Part shown: in pieces, positions 1-9,777 of the stretch
Layout of the letters: the number at the start of each line of letters is the position of its first letter
Position numbering within the stretch: the first letter of the stretch is position 1
NCBI GenBank assembly: GCA_001600875.1
Contig: BCLD01000015.1
Span: forward strand, 475,862 to 539,861
Direction of reading: 5' to 3'
Length of the DNA: 64,000 bases
Origin: Solicoccozyma terricola
Lineage: Eukaryota; Basidiomycota; Tremellomycetes; Filobasidiales; Piskurozymaceae
Position numbers and translations under genes: made by a program
Notes under the pieces: generated by a model
The model's database searches: none
What the model was told of the DNA's origin: nothing
What the model saw: the letters and a program-made list of their open reading frames with translations, nothing else

Positions 1-2227
1 AGGAAGGCTTGCTGCTGCTGCTGTTGTGGCAGTGTCTGCTGAAATCCAGTCTGCGCGGGCTGCATCATACCAGGACCCTGCTGACCCCATGGGGATGCGG
101 TGAATTGAGGTTGAAGAGGTATTTGCTGATACGGCATACCGGTAGCTTGAGGGAACATCATGGATTGCCGGAATGGGTTCGGCATTCCTGGATTGTATCC
201 AGTATTCATCGGCCTGAAGTGGACCTCATCGGTCAGTATAGGGAAAATGCCCCGGAACAAGGGTCAAGTTCCGCTCACATGTTGAATTGCGCTTGCGCAG
301 GTTGATTCGATTGGCCCTGCTCCGATTCGATACTCGTGAAGAAGTCTTGTATGGAATTCCTGACCTCCTTATGGGCGGGCGCCGCATTTGCCTGGCTTTC
401 CTTGGGCACTTCAGCAGGCTTGGACGTTTGCGCTGCAGCTGTCGTCATGGGAGGACATGATTTGGTTTATGAATACGAATAAGGTTTCCAAGAGGACTCA
501 CGTGCTGCTGCTTTAGAGGATGCTGCCGGAGCAGGACGACCATCCGTGATTGCCATGTTTCTTTTGTACTCGAGCCGGTTGTTCTCAAAGTTGGGATCGT
601 TAAGGTATTCCTCAAGAGCCGCAACGAGCGATACGGGAGCCTAAGAAGTCTCATCAGCGAAAACGGCCAACCTCTCTCTAGAAACAAACCATTACAACTC
701 ACGTGTTTTAGATTGGGCACAGGTACATCCAGCAGCTGGTGTAACTTTCTTGCCGTGTTGAGATATTCAACTACCCTGTCAGATTGTTTACAAAAGGCCT
801 TGTAAACCGCGAGTGCTTCTGTTGCGTCGGGTTTTGACATCTCAAAGTAGTGTTCTGGTGTTGCCAGTAGTAGGGTTGAGTTTATTGATCAGAGAAACAC
901 ACGCGGCAAGATTGCTGCGATCGTAACCAGTCTCACCCAGTACATTGATTACTCCCTCGTTTACCGCTTGAGTAAGGACCAAAAGATCCTTGACAATCAT
1001 CCGCAACGCCGTCACGGTACATTCATCCTCCAAATGATCCTCATAAAGCTGTTAAGAAAAAACCCCCCAAGAAACAGCCCTCTAAATGCAATCAGAGCGA
1101 ATTCATCAAGAAACAACTCCACCTTTCTAACTCTTACCTTGCATTGAACAAGAGCATCCACCATCTTTTGAACCTGTTTCGTCTCCCTCAATAGTCCTTT
1201 ATCGACAGTCAAAGCGCGAAGTTTCCTTGCTTTCCCTGAATGATTCCCCCATAACCCCCATAACCCACATTTAAAAAAAGAAACCCCCCCTATCAGTGAT
1301 TTGATTCCCCTATGGTTTCCTCTTGATCAAACGCGGAACTCACCACTTGATCCTTCATAATTGCTCATCCGATTACTCTCAGCTTGTACTCTCACAGGAT
1401 CATGTTTGAGTTCCCGATAACCTCTGATACGAGAATCGAGATACTGAGCGTAATACCCTAGATTCGCCGGTGGTGTGTAGCCTGGATACGGGCCCGGGGG
1501 GGGGGGGGGGGGGGGAAAAAAGATCGCCCTCGGGGGTGAGCTCTGTGGATTGTTACCTGACCAAATCTTACTCCTTTTGGGGAAAACACGAGACTCACCA
1601 TCCCAAGCTTGTCCAACTACGTTTTTCAACCGCAATACATCTCCTGGACCACCTACGGTCTGACTTAGATAAGAAAGTACATTATCTGTTGATCCAGATC
1701 TTATCATTTGATGCAATACGATCAAAGCTTTGAAGACGATCTGGTTTGCGTATTTGTGGTGTGTTTTGTTTAAAAAAAAAAAATTGATCAGGTGATTTCC
1801 GCAACGACCACACAGAGAACGGGTCACTTGACACGATTCAGAGAGAGAAAAGAGATACATACAACGGAATTCGGCTCTCTTAGTCGACCACCGAGAGCTC
1901 GACAGATGTCGTGGACCGCACCGTCATTGGAGTAGGTTGCTGTAATTATTGGACTGTGAGGAGAGAGCGAGCAAGGGGATTATGGAAAAAAAAATGGGGA
2001 TTAGTGTTCGGCTGAGGTTTCTCCAGCGAAACAGCGATGGAACGGGGGCGAGGTGAATGATGCTGGAACGTACTCGACATACTGCAATGTCGTGAAAGGG
2101 GGGGGGGGGGGGGAACCCTCGTCAACTCCTACATGACAGCGAAGGCGTTCTCTTCTCCACTCACTTTTGCCTTTGGAGGTGCTGCTTTCGGCTTACAAGC
2201 CAACTTGACTGTCTTCTCGAAAGACAT
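1..2227 (-). CDS. ANTH-domain clathrin adaptor (AP180/Yap1801-like), C-terminus cut by window edge
   Basis: Probable endocytic adaptor that binds PI(4,5)P2 and clathrin at the plasma membrane. The start ATG (2225-2227) opens with MSFEKTVKLACK followed by PPKAKYVEY, which matches the lipid-binding N-terminus of ANTH proteins. After several introns come ATYSNDGAVHDICRALGGRL, VFKALIVLHQMIRSGS and YLDSRIRGYRELKHD, all typical ANTH helices. The domain then runs through KPDATEALAVYKAFCKQSD and ARKLHQLLDVPVPNLKH. The tail is Gln/Pro/Met-rich, ends the window in poly-Gln, and carries an NPF motif (171-179) of the kind EH-domain proteins bind. At least two introns carry long C tracts on the sense strand (2098-2113 and 1496-1515). 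It is head to head with RPT6, 362 bp away. The family call is secure; which yeast paralogue it matches is not decided. Confidence 0.9.
1496..1515. repeat. 20-base G tract (C on sense strand) in ANTH-gene intron
   Basis: Sense-strand C tract about a dozen bases before the acceptor ATCCAG of an ANTH-gene intron. A sister tract (2098-2113, 16 bases) lies in an earlier intron of the same gene. Confidence 0.8.
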
Positions 2228-2589
2228 TGTTGAGATAGATAGCTGAGAGAAGGGTTAAGAGTTGAAGCGGGGGTTCGAGAATGAATATAGCTTGACCTCG
2301 GGCTAATGGTGGGTCACTTATGGAGCTTGCATGCTTGTGTGTGTGAGTGTGTATATGTGTGTTATTGACTGAGACCGGATGGTGAAGAAGGACGAGGTGA
2401 TGGTGTGCGGGGTAAGTATGTATGGTGTCCCGCGAGGTATAGGACAGAGTGACGTTCGATCTCAACCGATCCAAGTATTTCTCACGGTGGGAGGGGGAGG
2501 GAGGGGGACACACACACACGCTTATGAGTTGGACATCCATTCCCACATATACGGTATACCATCCCAACACACCACATCTACTGCCAGCC
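2228..2589. promoter_or_regulatory. Shared divergent promoter, ANTH adaptor / RPT6
   Basis: These 362 bp separate two start codons pointing away from each other, so both promoters must lie here or overlap the neighbouring first exons. The stretch holds a TG-rich run (about 2337-2360), a G-rich run with AGGGGG units (about 2490-2510) and a CA repeat (2509-2519). I see no clear TATA box and no recognisable proteasome-associated element. Confidence 0.6.
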
Positions 2590-4456
2590 ATGTCCGTGCA
2601 AGTACACCATCCCATCCACATCGTCGACTCCAAACCTGGTACATCATCACCGAACACAGACGGCATCACCATCAAGGTGAGCGGCGTCGCACAAGTCCAA
2701 CGTATGCACTTGAACTCTCGACGGACCCATGGCTGACATCCACATCCACATCCACATCCACTTCCATTCCTCTTCGCAGAACTATTACAAAAATAAGATC
2801 GAAGCAGCTGAATTGGCTATCAATAAGCGTACTCAGAACTTGCGAAGATTGGAAGCTCAACGTAATGCGTTGAACGCGCGAGGTAGGTTTCGAGCGATGT
2901 TCCAGTTGACGATTGGCGATCGCCGCTGAACACCACACCCCCTCCCCACCCCACCCCACCCGCGGCGATGTTCGTTGTGATCAACCAGTCCGACTCCTCA
3001 GAGAGGAGTTGCAATTGTTACAGGAACCAGGGTCGTACGTCGGCGAGGTAGTCAAGGTCATGGGAAAGAAAAAAGTGTTAGTCAAGGTCCAACCTGAAGG
3101 GAAATACGGTCAGTTGTTCTTTTCAGTCCTCCTCTCTACACTCCAAAAATCCCCCTTCCTCTTTGTCATATTACTTACCACCTCTCCTGTTCTTCCCAAC
3201 ACAGTCGTCGACTTCTCCCCCGACATTCCATTATCTGCTCTCACTCCCAACATCCGCGTCGCTCTTCGTTCCGACTCCTACCTACTACACTCCATCTTAC
3301 CAAGCAAGACCGACCCCCTCGTTGCATTGATGATGGTCGAAAAAGTCCCTGATTCCACATACGAGATGGTTGGTGGTCTTGATAAACAGATCAAAGAGAT
3401 CAAAGAAGTCATCGAACTCCCCGTCAAGCATCCTGAATTATTCGAAGCCCTCGGTATCGCTCAACCAAAGGGAGTCCTCCTCTACGGTCCTCCAGGAACA
3501 GGTAAAACCCTTCTCGCTCGAGCAGTCGCCCACCATACCGATTGTAGATTCATCCGAGTATCCGGCTCAGAACTAGTTCAAAAGTACATTGGAGAAGGTT
3601 CTCGGATGGTGAGAGAGTTGTTCGTCATGGCGAGAGAACATGCACCTTCTATCATCTTTATGGATGAGATTGATAGTATTGGATCGTCGAGAGGAGGAGG
3701 TGGCGGTGACTCCGAAGTCCAAAGGACAATGTTGGAGTTGTTGAATCAATTGGATGGCTTTGAGCCAACAAAAAACATCAAGGTAAGTAAGAGGAGAACC
3801 TTGCTTTGTCGAATGCTGAAACTCATGTTTCCACGCTCACAGGTCATCATGGCGACCAATCGTATAGGTGAGCTACTGACTGTTTGCAATCCAATCGCTA
3901 TCCCGGCGCATCGCTCACCTGCACTTCCCCCCCCCCCCCCCGCCCCCTCCGCACAGATATTCTCGATTCCGCTCTCCTTCGACCCGGTCGTATCGATCGA
4001 AAGATTGAATTCCCACCTCCAAACCCAGAAGCGCGAGTCACTATCCTGCGAATTCATTCTCGAAAGGTGAGAGCTCTGGGACTGCCCAAGAAAAATCCCT
4101 GTTATTCCAGTGTTTCTGAACCTTTTTCCTCTATTTCCTTTTTTTTTTTCACATCATCCAACAGATGTCCTTGCAACGAGGTATCAACTTCCGATCGTTG
4201 GCGGAGAAGATGGGACAATGTTCTGGTGCGGAGGTTAGAGGTATTTGTACCGAGGCTGGTGAGTACTACGTGTGGGTCGATTTCCACCTAATAAAATGAC
4301 GCTAAGCTCGTTGTCCATTCTCCATCTCGTACAGGTATGTTTGCGTTACGGGAGCGAAGGCAATATGTTGGACAGGAGGACTTTGAGATGGCTGTTGCGA
4401 AGGTTCTCAAGAAGTCCTCTGAGGGGAACACTTCGGTCAACAAGCTGTTCAATTAG
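2590..4456 (+). CDS. RPT6: 26S proteasome regulatory subunit 8, AAA-ATPase Rpt6
   Basis: This is one of the six ATPases in the base of the 19S cap, which unfold substrates and feed them to the 20S core. The first exon (2590-2676, 29 codons) splices to [20 protein letters not shown], the N-terminal coiled coil. Then come [12 protein letters not shown], the OB-fold region, [20 protein letters not shown] and Walker A GPPGTGKT. Walker B is [11 protein letters not shown], followed by a short Gly-rich loop, VIMATNRI, and [15 protein letters not shown] with the arginine finger. The C-terminal AAA lid contains CSGAEVRG. Near-identity to Rpt6/PSMC5 in order and spacing separates it from the other Rpt subunits. 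The protein ends KLFN and lacks a C-terminal HbYX motif, as expected for this subunit. Intron 1 holds a CATCCA hexanucleotide repeat and a late intron has a 15-C tract before its acceptor. Confidence 0.97.
2736..2765 (+). repeat. CATCCA hexanucleotide repeat in RPT6 intron 1
   Basis: About four to five copies of CATCCA lie in tandem just upstream of the pyrimidine-rich acceptor of RPT6 intron 1 (exon 2 begins at 2780). It is probably a simple-sequence expansion that also serves as a C/T-rich tract before the splice site. Confidence 0.7.
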
Positions 4457-4675
4457 ACATCAGTAGTGTCCCTAGTTGCCTCTCGCCCCTCTCTTCATCG
4501 GCCCCATTCATAACGACGACCGAACCACACCTTGTACCAACACCGATTATTCTATTCATTGTCATGTCTCAAGAGCAATCCTCAAAGTTGGCTGCCATCT
4601 GGCTGGTCACATCATTGCAGGCCAGGCCACAATCGTAAAAATGTAGCATATTCGTTACAAGTTCATCCAACTAGC

Positions 4676-7065
4676 TCAATCCCTCTTCCCCTTTACATTC
4701 TTCGCTGCATTCTCACTCCTAACCCTACTCTTCTTTGCCTTGATCTTCTTCATCCCATCCTTGCGGTTGCTGCGAACATCCAACTTGACACGGCTATTCT
4801 TGTCTGCAAGGGCTGACTTGGCCTTGAGAGACTGCTTCTTCGCCAGACGACGTGCAAGACGATCAGCATCAGAAGACTTGGCGACCTTGCGTTCATCCTT
4901 GGACAACGATGCGAGTTTCTCTCCAAGCTTGGGGTCTCCCTTCGGGATCTTGATGGCGACGGCGGTAGGCTTGTACGCTGGTTTGCCAGTGCGCTTACCG
5001 TCGGACTTTTTGAGCTCCACTGGCTTCGGCTTGGGCAGGGAGGTAGCGGCCCCACCGAGAGATGGCGGTAAACTCTTGCAAGGCTGGACTCGGAGTGATC
5101 GCTTGGCGAACTTGAGCTTTTCGGAAGGCATTGCCAAGATCTCGTCGACACATTCGCGGTCCTGTGATGTGACTGTCAGCTTTTCAACGGTCAAAGAGGT
5201 GAACAAAGCGCGCTGCACACTTACTGAGAATGCAATGTATCCGAACCCTTTACCAAGTTGCGTCTCACGGTCCCTAATCAGACGAACTCCAGACACCCAT
5301 CTAGTTCCCTCGACAGTCACCTGCTCTCCTTCTCCAAGGGGCCTAGCTCCACGTTCGGTCTTGACAAGGCCCTCGAAGAAAACCCTGAGATCCTCCTCTT
5401 TGGTGTTGTAGTCCAGAGACCCAACGAATAGACTACACTTCGGGTCCGAGCCCTTGGTCCACGCTTCTCGTTTAGCAGGTAGCGTTGACTTTCCCTCCTC
5501 TGCAGCCGCTTTGATGATATTACTCAAAGTAGGTCGAACTGCGTCCAGCCGAAGTAGTCGGTCCATGAAAGTCGAGCCGTTGGCTTTAGCGATGATTTGA
5601 GTTGCGGCAATGAATGGGTCGAGAATGGGTGGCACATTGACCGATCGAGTAGGCGGGTTGTACGCGAATACAACGTAAGCGTTTGCGCTGGAACCCTCAG
5701 CGTGGAACTAGAAGGAAGGGGATGGATGACCAGAGTCAGCAAGAGACTTTCCCAGTTTCAACAAGGGGGTCGCCACTCACATCCCGCTTGATGAACGCCA
5801 CTTTCCTCTTCTCCCCTGGCATGAGGTAGACCTTGTCTCCCTTTTTGTCATCTGCCTCTTCCTCGAGTCTATCGTTGACTAATCCACCTCTCGGCTTGAC
5901 ACCGTTTCTCTCCTCCTTCTCCTGCTCCTCTCTCCACCTCTTTGCCCTCTCGATCTCTCGCTTGATCCTGCGAGCTTCTTCCTTTTCAGCTTCTTTGGAA
6001 CCTTCTTCGGTGGGCATGGCAGATGTGGGTTGAGCGAAAGCGATGGACCGGAAACGCACGGACTCGATTGATGCAGATGGAGCGAACGACAAGAGATGCG
6101 CTTGGAATTTGTTCAGAGCGGACTAGAACGATTTAATGATTTATGAAACCGGGGTGTCGGAAATTAGCATGGTGCACTTTTGGGGGTTTTTTTTTGCCGA
6201 TGCGGTGCGGTGGTTGGGGGTGAATCAGGAGCTCACCTTGTTCTTGACCACTTCGACATCAACGTTTCCAACGAAAATTGTCCTCTTATCCCTGTCCTCA
6301 CTCGTTTCTCCCTCAGGCACCCACTTTTCCTTTTTCTTTCCGCGATCCTTCTTCGCTTTGGGTTTACTTTCCTTTGCCAAGGTCTCATGGATGAACTCTT
6401 CCCCACTGTCTGATTCCTCCTCGACCGCGCGGGGAGCCGATTGTGAAGGGACAGTTGATGTCCCAGATTTTTTAGCAGCGTAGGACATTTCCAGGTCGTC
6501 GTTATCTTCATCCTCATCTTCAACTTGCTCCTCTATCTCCACCTCCTTGTCCGATGACTTTGCTTTCCCCTTTGGTGGTCCGTCTTTCGCTGGTCGTGGT
6601 TTCTTGCCTGGCTTCCTTAGACCTGGAGCCGAGGTTGGCACCTCATCTTCCTCCTCTTCATGTTTCCGCTTGTTTTGAGAGGATGGAACTGTCGTGGAGG
6701 GAACCGGTGCGGAAGGTTTTGAAATTGGTCGAGGGGGAGGGGGAGGGGGAGGGAGAACGGGAGTGATAGCGAATACACTCTGTATCAACGGATTAAAAAA
6801 TTGATCTGATATCAGCCCGGGTGTATTGGAAGGATTACCGGGATATCCCATTCCTCACACTTTGAGCGAAGACGCTATCCAAATTCGGATCGACCGAACC
6901 TCCAAACAAGCTGGAGAAAGCTGGAGTTGAAACAGTAGGAGGTTGCGTCGAACTTGTGCTCTGCTCCTTGGTCCCCTTCCTTTCTTTCTTCGCCTTTTTG
7001 TCCTTTTTGTCCTTTTTCACCTTGTTCTCTACTGAGGGACCAGCTGCTGGAGGTGGAGGTGACAT
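4676..7065 (-). CDS. NOP12: Nucleolar RNA-binding protein Nop12 (RBM34-like), two RRMs
   Basis: Nop12 is needed for 25S rRNA maturation in the nucleolus; this function is family knowledge. The chosen start (ATG 7063-7065, MSPPPPAAGP) is followed by a Lys-rich block and the segment AFSSLFGGSVDPNLDSVF. A proline run and an acidic/basic disordered region come next. RRM1 begins KRTIFVGNVDVEVVKN and is split by an intron; its second half contains SIESVRFRSIAF. RRM2 begins CSLFVGSLDYNTKEEDLRVF and contains GKGFGYIAF. The C-terminus is strongly basic and ends KNVKGKRD, typical of nucleolar proteins. An in-frame ATG also exists at 7122, so the protein could start 19 residues earlier. The stop is TGA at 4676-4678. 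It is head to head with PAM16. Confidence 0.93.
6733..6753 (+). other. G-quadruplex-capable run inside NOP12 coding sequence
   Basis: Four G runs (5, 5, 5 and 3) separated by single A bases fit the G-quadruplex pattern on the + strand. On the coding (minus) strand the same bases encode a polyproline run in Nop12, so the composition may simply follow the protein. Whether it folds in vivo cannot be read from sequence. Confidence 0.5.
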
Positions 7066-7465
7066 GGTGATGGAACCAACTTGTTTAGAATGGTGAGGGA
7101 ATGTGCTACTACCTACCACCACTGATGGATACCTGAGCCGACCAAAATCTAAAAGTCACGTGCACCGACTAAATGTTGACAGACTCCCCCCCCCCTCCCT
7201 CGACGCAAAGAACAGCGGACAACACTCCATCATCGACATCAGTCTGTAACCAGTAACAAGACCGCTTCAGTACATCACTCCCTTCGACCCAGCTTCCACC
7301 TTCCTGCTTTGGTCCGGTCCCGCGCATAGTCTGTCAACCAACTCCCACATATCTCCCAAACGATAGAATCTCCAAAAGTCACCCACCCGCCTACGTAGCA
7401 CCTCGATTTCATTCGACTCCCTAAATCCTCATACCCTCGGTCTTCTCCAATTGAAAAAAAAAAAA
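7066..7465. promoter_or_regulatory. Shared divergent promoter, NOP12 / PAM16, with TCACGTG motif
   Basis: About 400 bp lie between two outward-facing start codons. An E-box-like TCACGTG (7156-7162) sits 91 bp upstream of the NOP12 start. The same 7-mer occurs upstream of UTP12 (61035-61041), another ribosome-biogenesis gene. The part nearest PAM16 is pyrimidine-rich and ends in an A tract directly before its ATG. Confidence 0.55.
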
Positions 7466-8541
7466 ATGGTAAGCCAGCGCGGCGACCACTAGGCGGCCTG
7501 AATAATTTCATTGAAATCCGTCCTCACCGCTCTTCACAACACAGTCTCTACCACGTATAGTTGCAAAAGTCGTCTTCACTGGCTCACGGATATTCGGAAA
7601 GGCTTTAGCAGAGGCTGGACGACAAGCTGTGCGGAGTGAGTGTGTTCCAGGTTTGGTTTTGGCGTCGTAGTTGGAGGATGAGGATATGAACCGTGCCAAG
7701 ATCATTGGAAACTCGCTGGAATGGGGCTGCAAAGTGGGGGAGGTGTAGACGAAATTTCTAGCAGCACGAAGTCCTTCCCGGGTCCTTGTTGGGTGGGACC
7801 TGTCGGACAATCTGTGTGATAATAGCACGCCGCTCTCGCCCGTCCGCCCAGATTGTGAAAATACAGAAGTTTCAAAGAGAGAGAAAGACCGTGAAGAGGT
7901 CTCGAAGGTCTCATTCCAGTCTGCTAAACCATGACGACCACGTTCTCCCCCCCCCCCCCCCAACAGACGCTCAACATCGACCTGAATCAGCACCCTCATC
8001 AGCATTCAATGGCGAAAGAGATACCAAATCACCTGCTAACCAGATCACCAATTCGATGAGGATGACGATGGATGAGGCGTGTTTGATTTTGAATGTGAAA
8101 AGGGACGATCCAGTGGATGTGATTGAGCAGGTGAGGATTGAACCCCCCACAAATACGGGGATGAAAGTTTCGTATCGATACTGATTCAACGAGTCCCCAC
8201 TTAACCCCTCGTAGCATTACGAAAGTATCTTCAAAGCCAACGCACCATCTGTACCACCAGCAGGGACGAAGAAGACACCCAACGGTGGTTCTCATTACCT
8301 TCAATCAAAGGTTTTCCGAGCACTAGAACGAATAAAAGCCGAACGAGAACTAGCAGCAGCCGCGGCTGATGGCGAGGGTGGTTTAACGGAGGGTGAAGCG
8401 ACTGATGCAGAGGCGGGCGGGGGTGTCAAGGAAGAACCTACTGTTTTATCGGCAGAATCGTCTGCGCCACCTCCGCCAGAGAATGAACCGATCGCCACTG
8501 GTCCACCACCACCATCATCATCGTCAAGCAAGTCATCGTAA
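7466..8541 (+). CDS. PAM16: Mitochondrial import motor subunit Pam16/Tim16
   Basis: Pam16 is a degenerate J-protein that pairs with Pam18 and regulates mtHsp70 at the TIM23 translocon. The first coding exon is only the ATG (7466-7468), because an intron starts at once with GTAAGC. Exon 2 gives SLPRIVAKVVFTGSRIFGKALAEAG, a hydrophobic N-terminal segment like the family's. The third coding exon carries MTMDEACLILNVKRDDPVDVIEQ. After another intron the J-like domain continues HYESIFKANAPSV and GGSHYLQSKVFRALERIKAE. The HPD motif of true J-proteins is absent, as expected. The Ala/Glu/Pro/Ser-rich tail ends SSSKSS and is longer than in animal homologues. The exon joins were worked out by hand and all keep frame. 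One intron has a 15-C tract 5 nt before its acceptor. Confidence 0.93.
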
Positions 8542-9777
8542 AAGGTTGATGCACCAGGCTGTGGAGGGGAGGGGAGGGGAGGGGGTGCGTTGGGATCTTT
8601 CGTGCAAAGGATGGATGGACAAGAGGCAATATCTCGGAACGAGATGGAAATACTGCCCGTGGAGACGCTGGGCGGTGGGTGGTGGGCGTGTTGGCCGGTG
8701 GGCGGTGGGATCCCGCAACGACGACGACAGGCTGTCATGACGTGCGAACGGCGGACAGGTATATAACCCTGGCCAGATGTATATACCTCCCTCTCCTCTC
8801 CACCAGCGACGACTCATCACTCGCTGGAAAATTCTGAGGGTCGGGAAACTTGTAAACCACTTATGAAATTTTATTTCCTTGCAACAGGATGGGTCAGGAT
8901 GTGCTATGGCTATCGTATGGCATGCCTGATTGGGCTGTGTGTGTGTACCCTTGGGTGATGGAACGAACAGAGGAGCGGACGAGCGGACATGTGACATGAC
9001 TAGTGGCTGGCTACCTTATCTGGCCGGGTTGTGTGCTGGGAATGTGAGCGTGAGACAGAGAGAGACGAGGACGAGGTGGGTGTGGATGTGGGAACGAAGG
9101 AACGGGGGAACGGAGGAACGGAAGACGGAAGAGCGACGAGAGAGATGACGGCCGGTTGCAGTGAGGGGGCATGATAAGACTTGTGCCGTCTCTCCCGTCT
9201 CTCCCGTCTCACTCTGCCCACCCCACCCCACCCCACCCCCCACCCTCCCTCCCCTCTAGCTCCACTCTCCTCTCCCGTCGTTGCTTCATCCATTTCCCGG
9301 CCCCATTCCGTCACGGCTGGACCGACCGTCACACCAGCACGCACTCCTCGTTCCGTCAGATCTAATATCAATTTTCCCAGACCCAGCATACCAGCATACC
9401 ATATACCGCAAAACACAGACACAAACACACGGCGGCATCCACCTCGAGGGATCCAGACAGGCGCTGGAAAACGTACTGTCTGGTCAATACACTTCCCCAT
9501 CGGTCGACCGACCTCGTTCTCGTTTTTTTCATTTATATTTCCCATCTCCACCGTCTTCTCACTCTCTTCCCGCATCCGACTGGAGGGGGGGGTTCTTTTT
9601 TTTTTTTTTTAAAACGCACCATCGGCAGCAGCATCGATCGACCAGCAATCACATAATCACGGATCTACATCGTTTATCTCCAGGGAAGCTTTCCCTGTCC
9701 ACATTGCAAAAAACATCGATCGATCACCAACGTAACTCCAATAGCACGAACCTATCAAACAAAAAAACGTTTCCACC
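8542..9777. other. Intergenic region and long leader upstream of the alpha-arrestin
   Basis: This 1.2-kb stretch has no gene I can support. It contains a G4-capable run just after PAM16, a GGTGGGCG-rich direct-repeat patch (about 8668-8710) and TATATAA near 8761. It also has a purine-rich GGAACGGA patch (about 9090-9125), a CCCACC-rich pyrimidine patch (about 9215-9250) and a T tract near 9600. The last 400 bp are C/T/A-rich, as in fungal 5' leaders. A minus-strand open frame (9000-9575) is low-complexity and judged a shadow. Confidence 0.5.
8566..8585 (+). other. G-quadruplex-capable run 3' of PAM16
   Basis: Four G runs of four to five, each separated by a single A, begin 25 bp after the PAM16 stop codon. 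The single-base loops match a very stable quadruplex pattern. It would lie in the 3' UTR of the sense transcript. No function is shown by sequence alone. Confidence 0.55.

Noticed and set aside
2260..2340. Possible tRNA (GGGGGTTCGAGAATG resembles a T-loop)
   Set aside because: The flanking bases do not pair into a T stem or an acceptor stem, and no A/B box pair at proper spacing was found.
9000..9575. 191-codon minus-strand open frame as a gene
   Set aside because: It is Gly/Arg/Glu-rich from antisense reading of low-complexity C/T leader DNA. It has no recognisable domain and no splice context.
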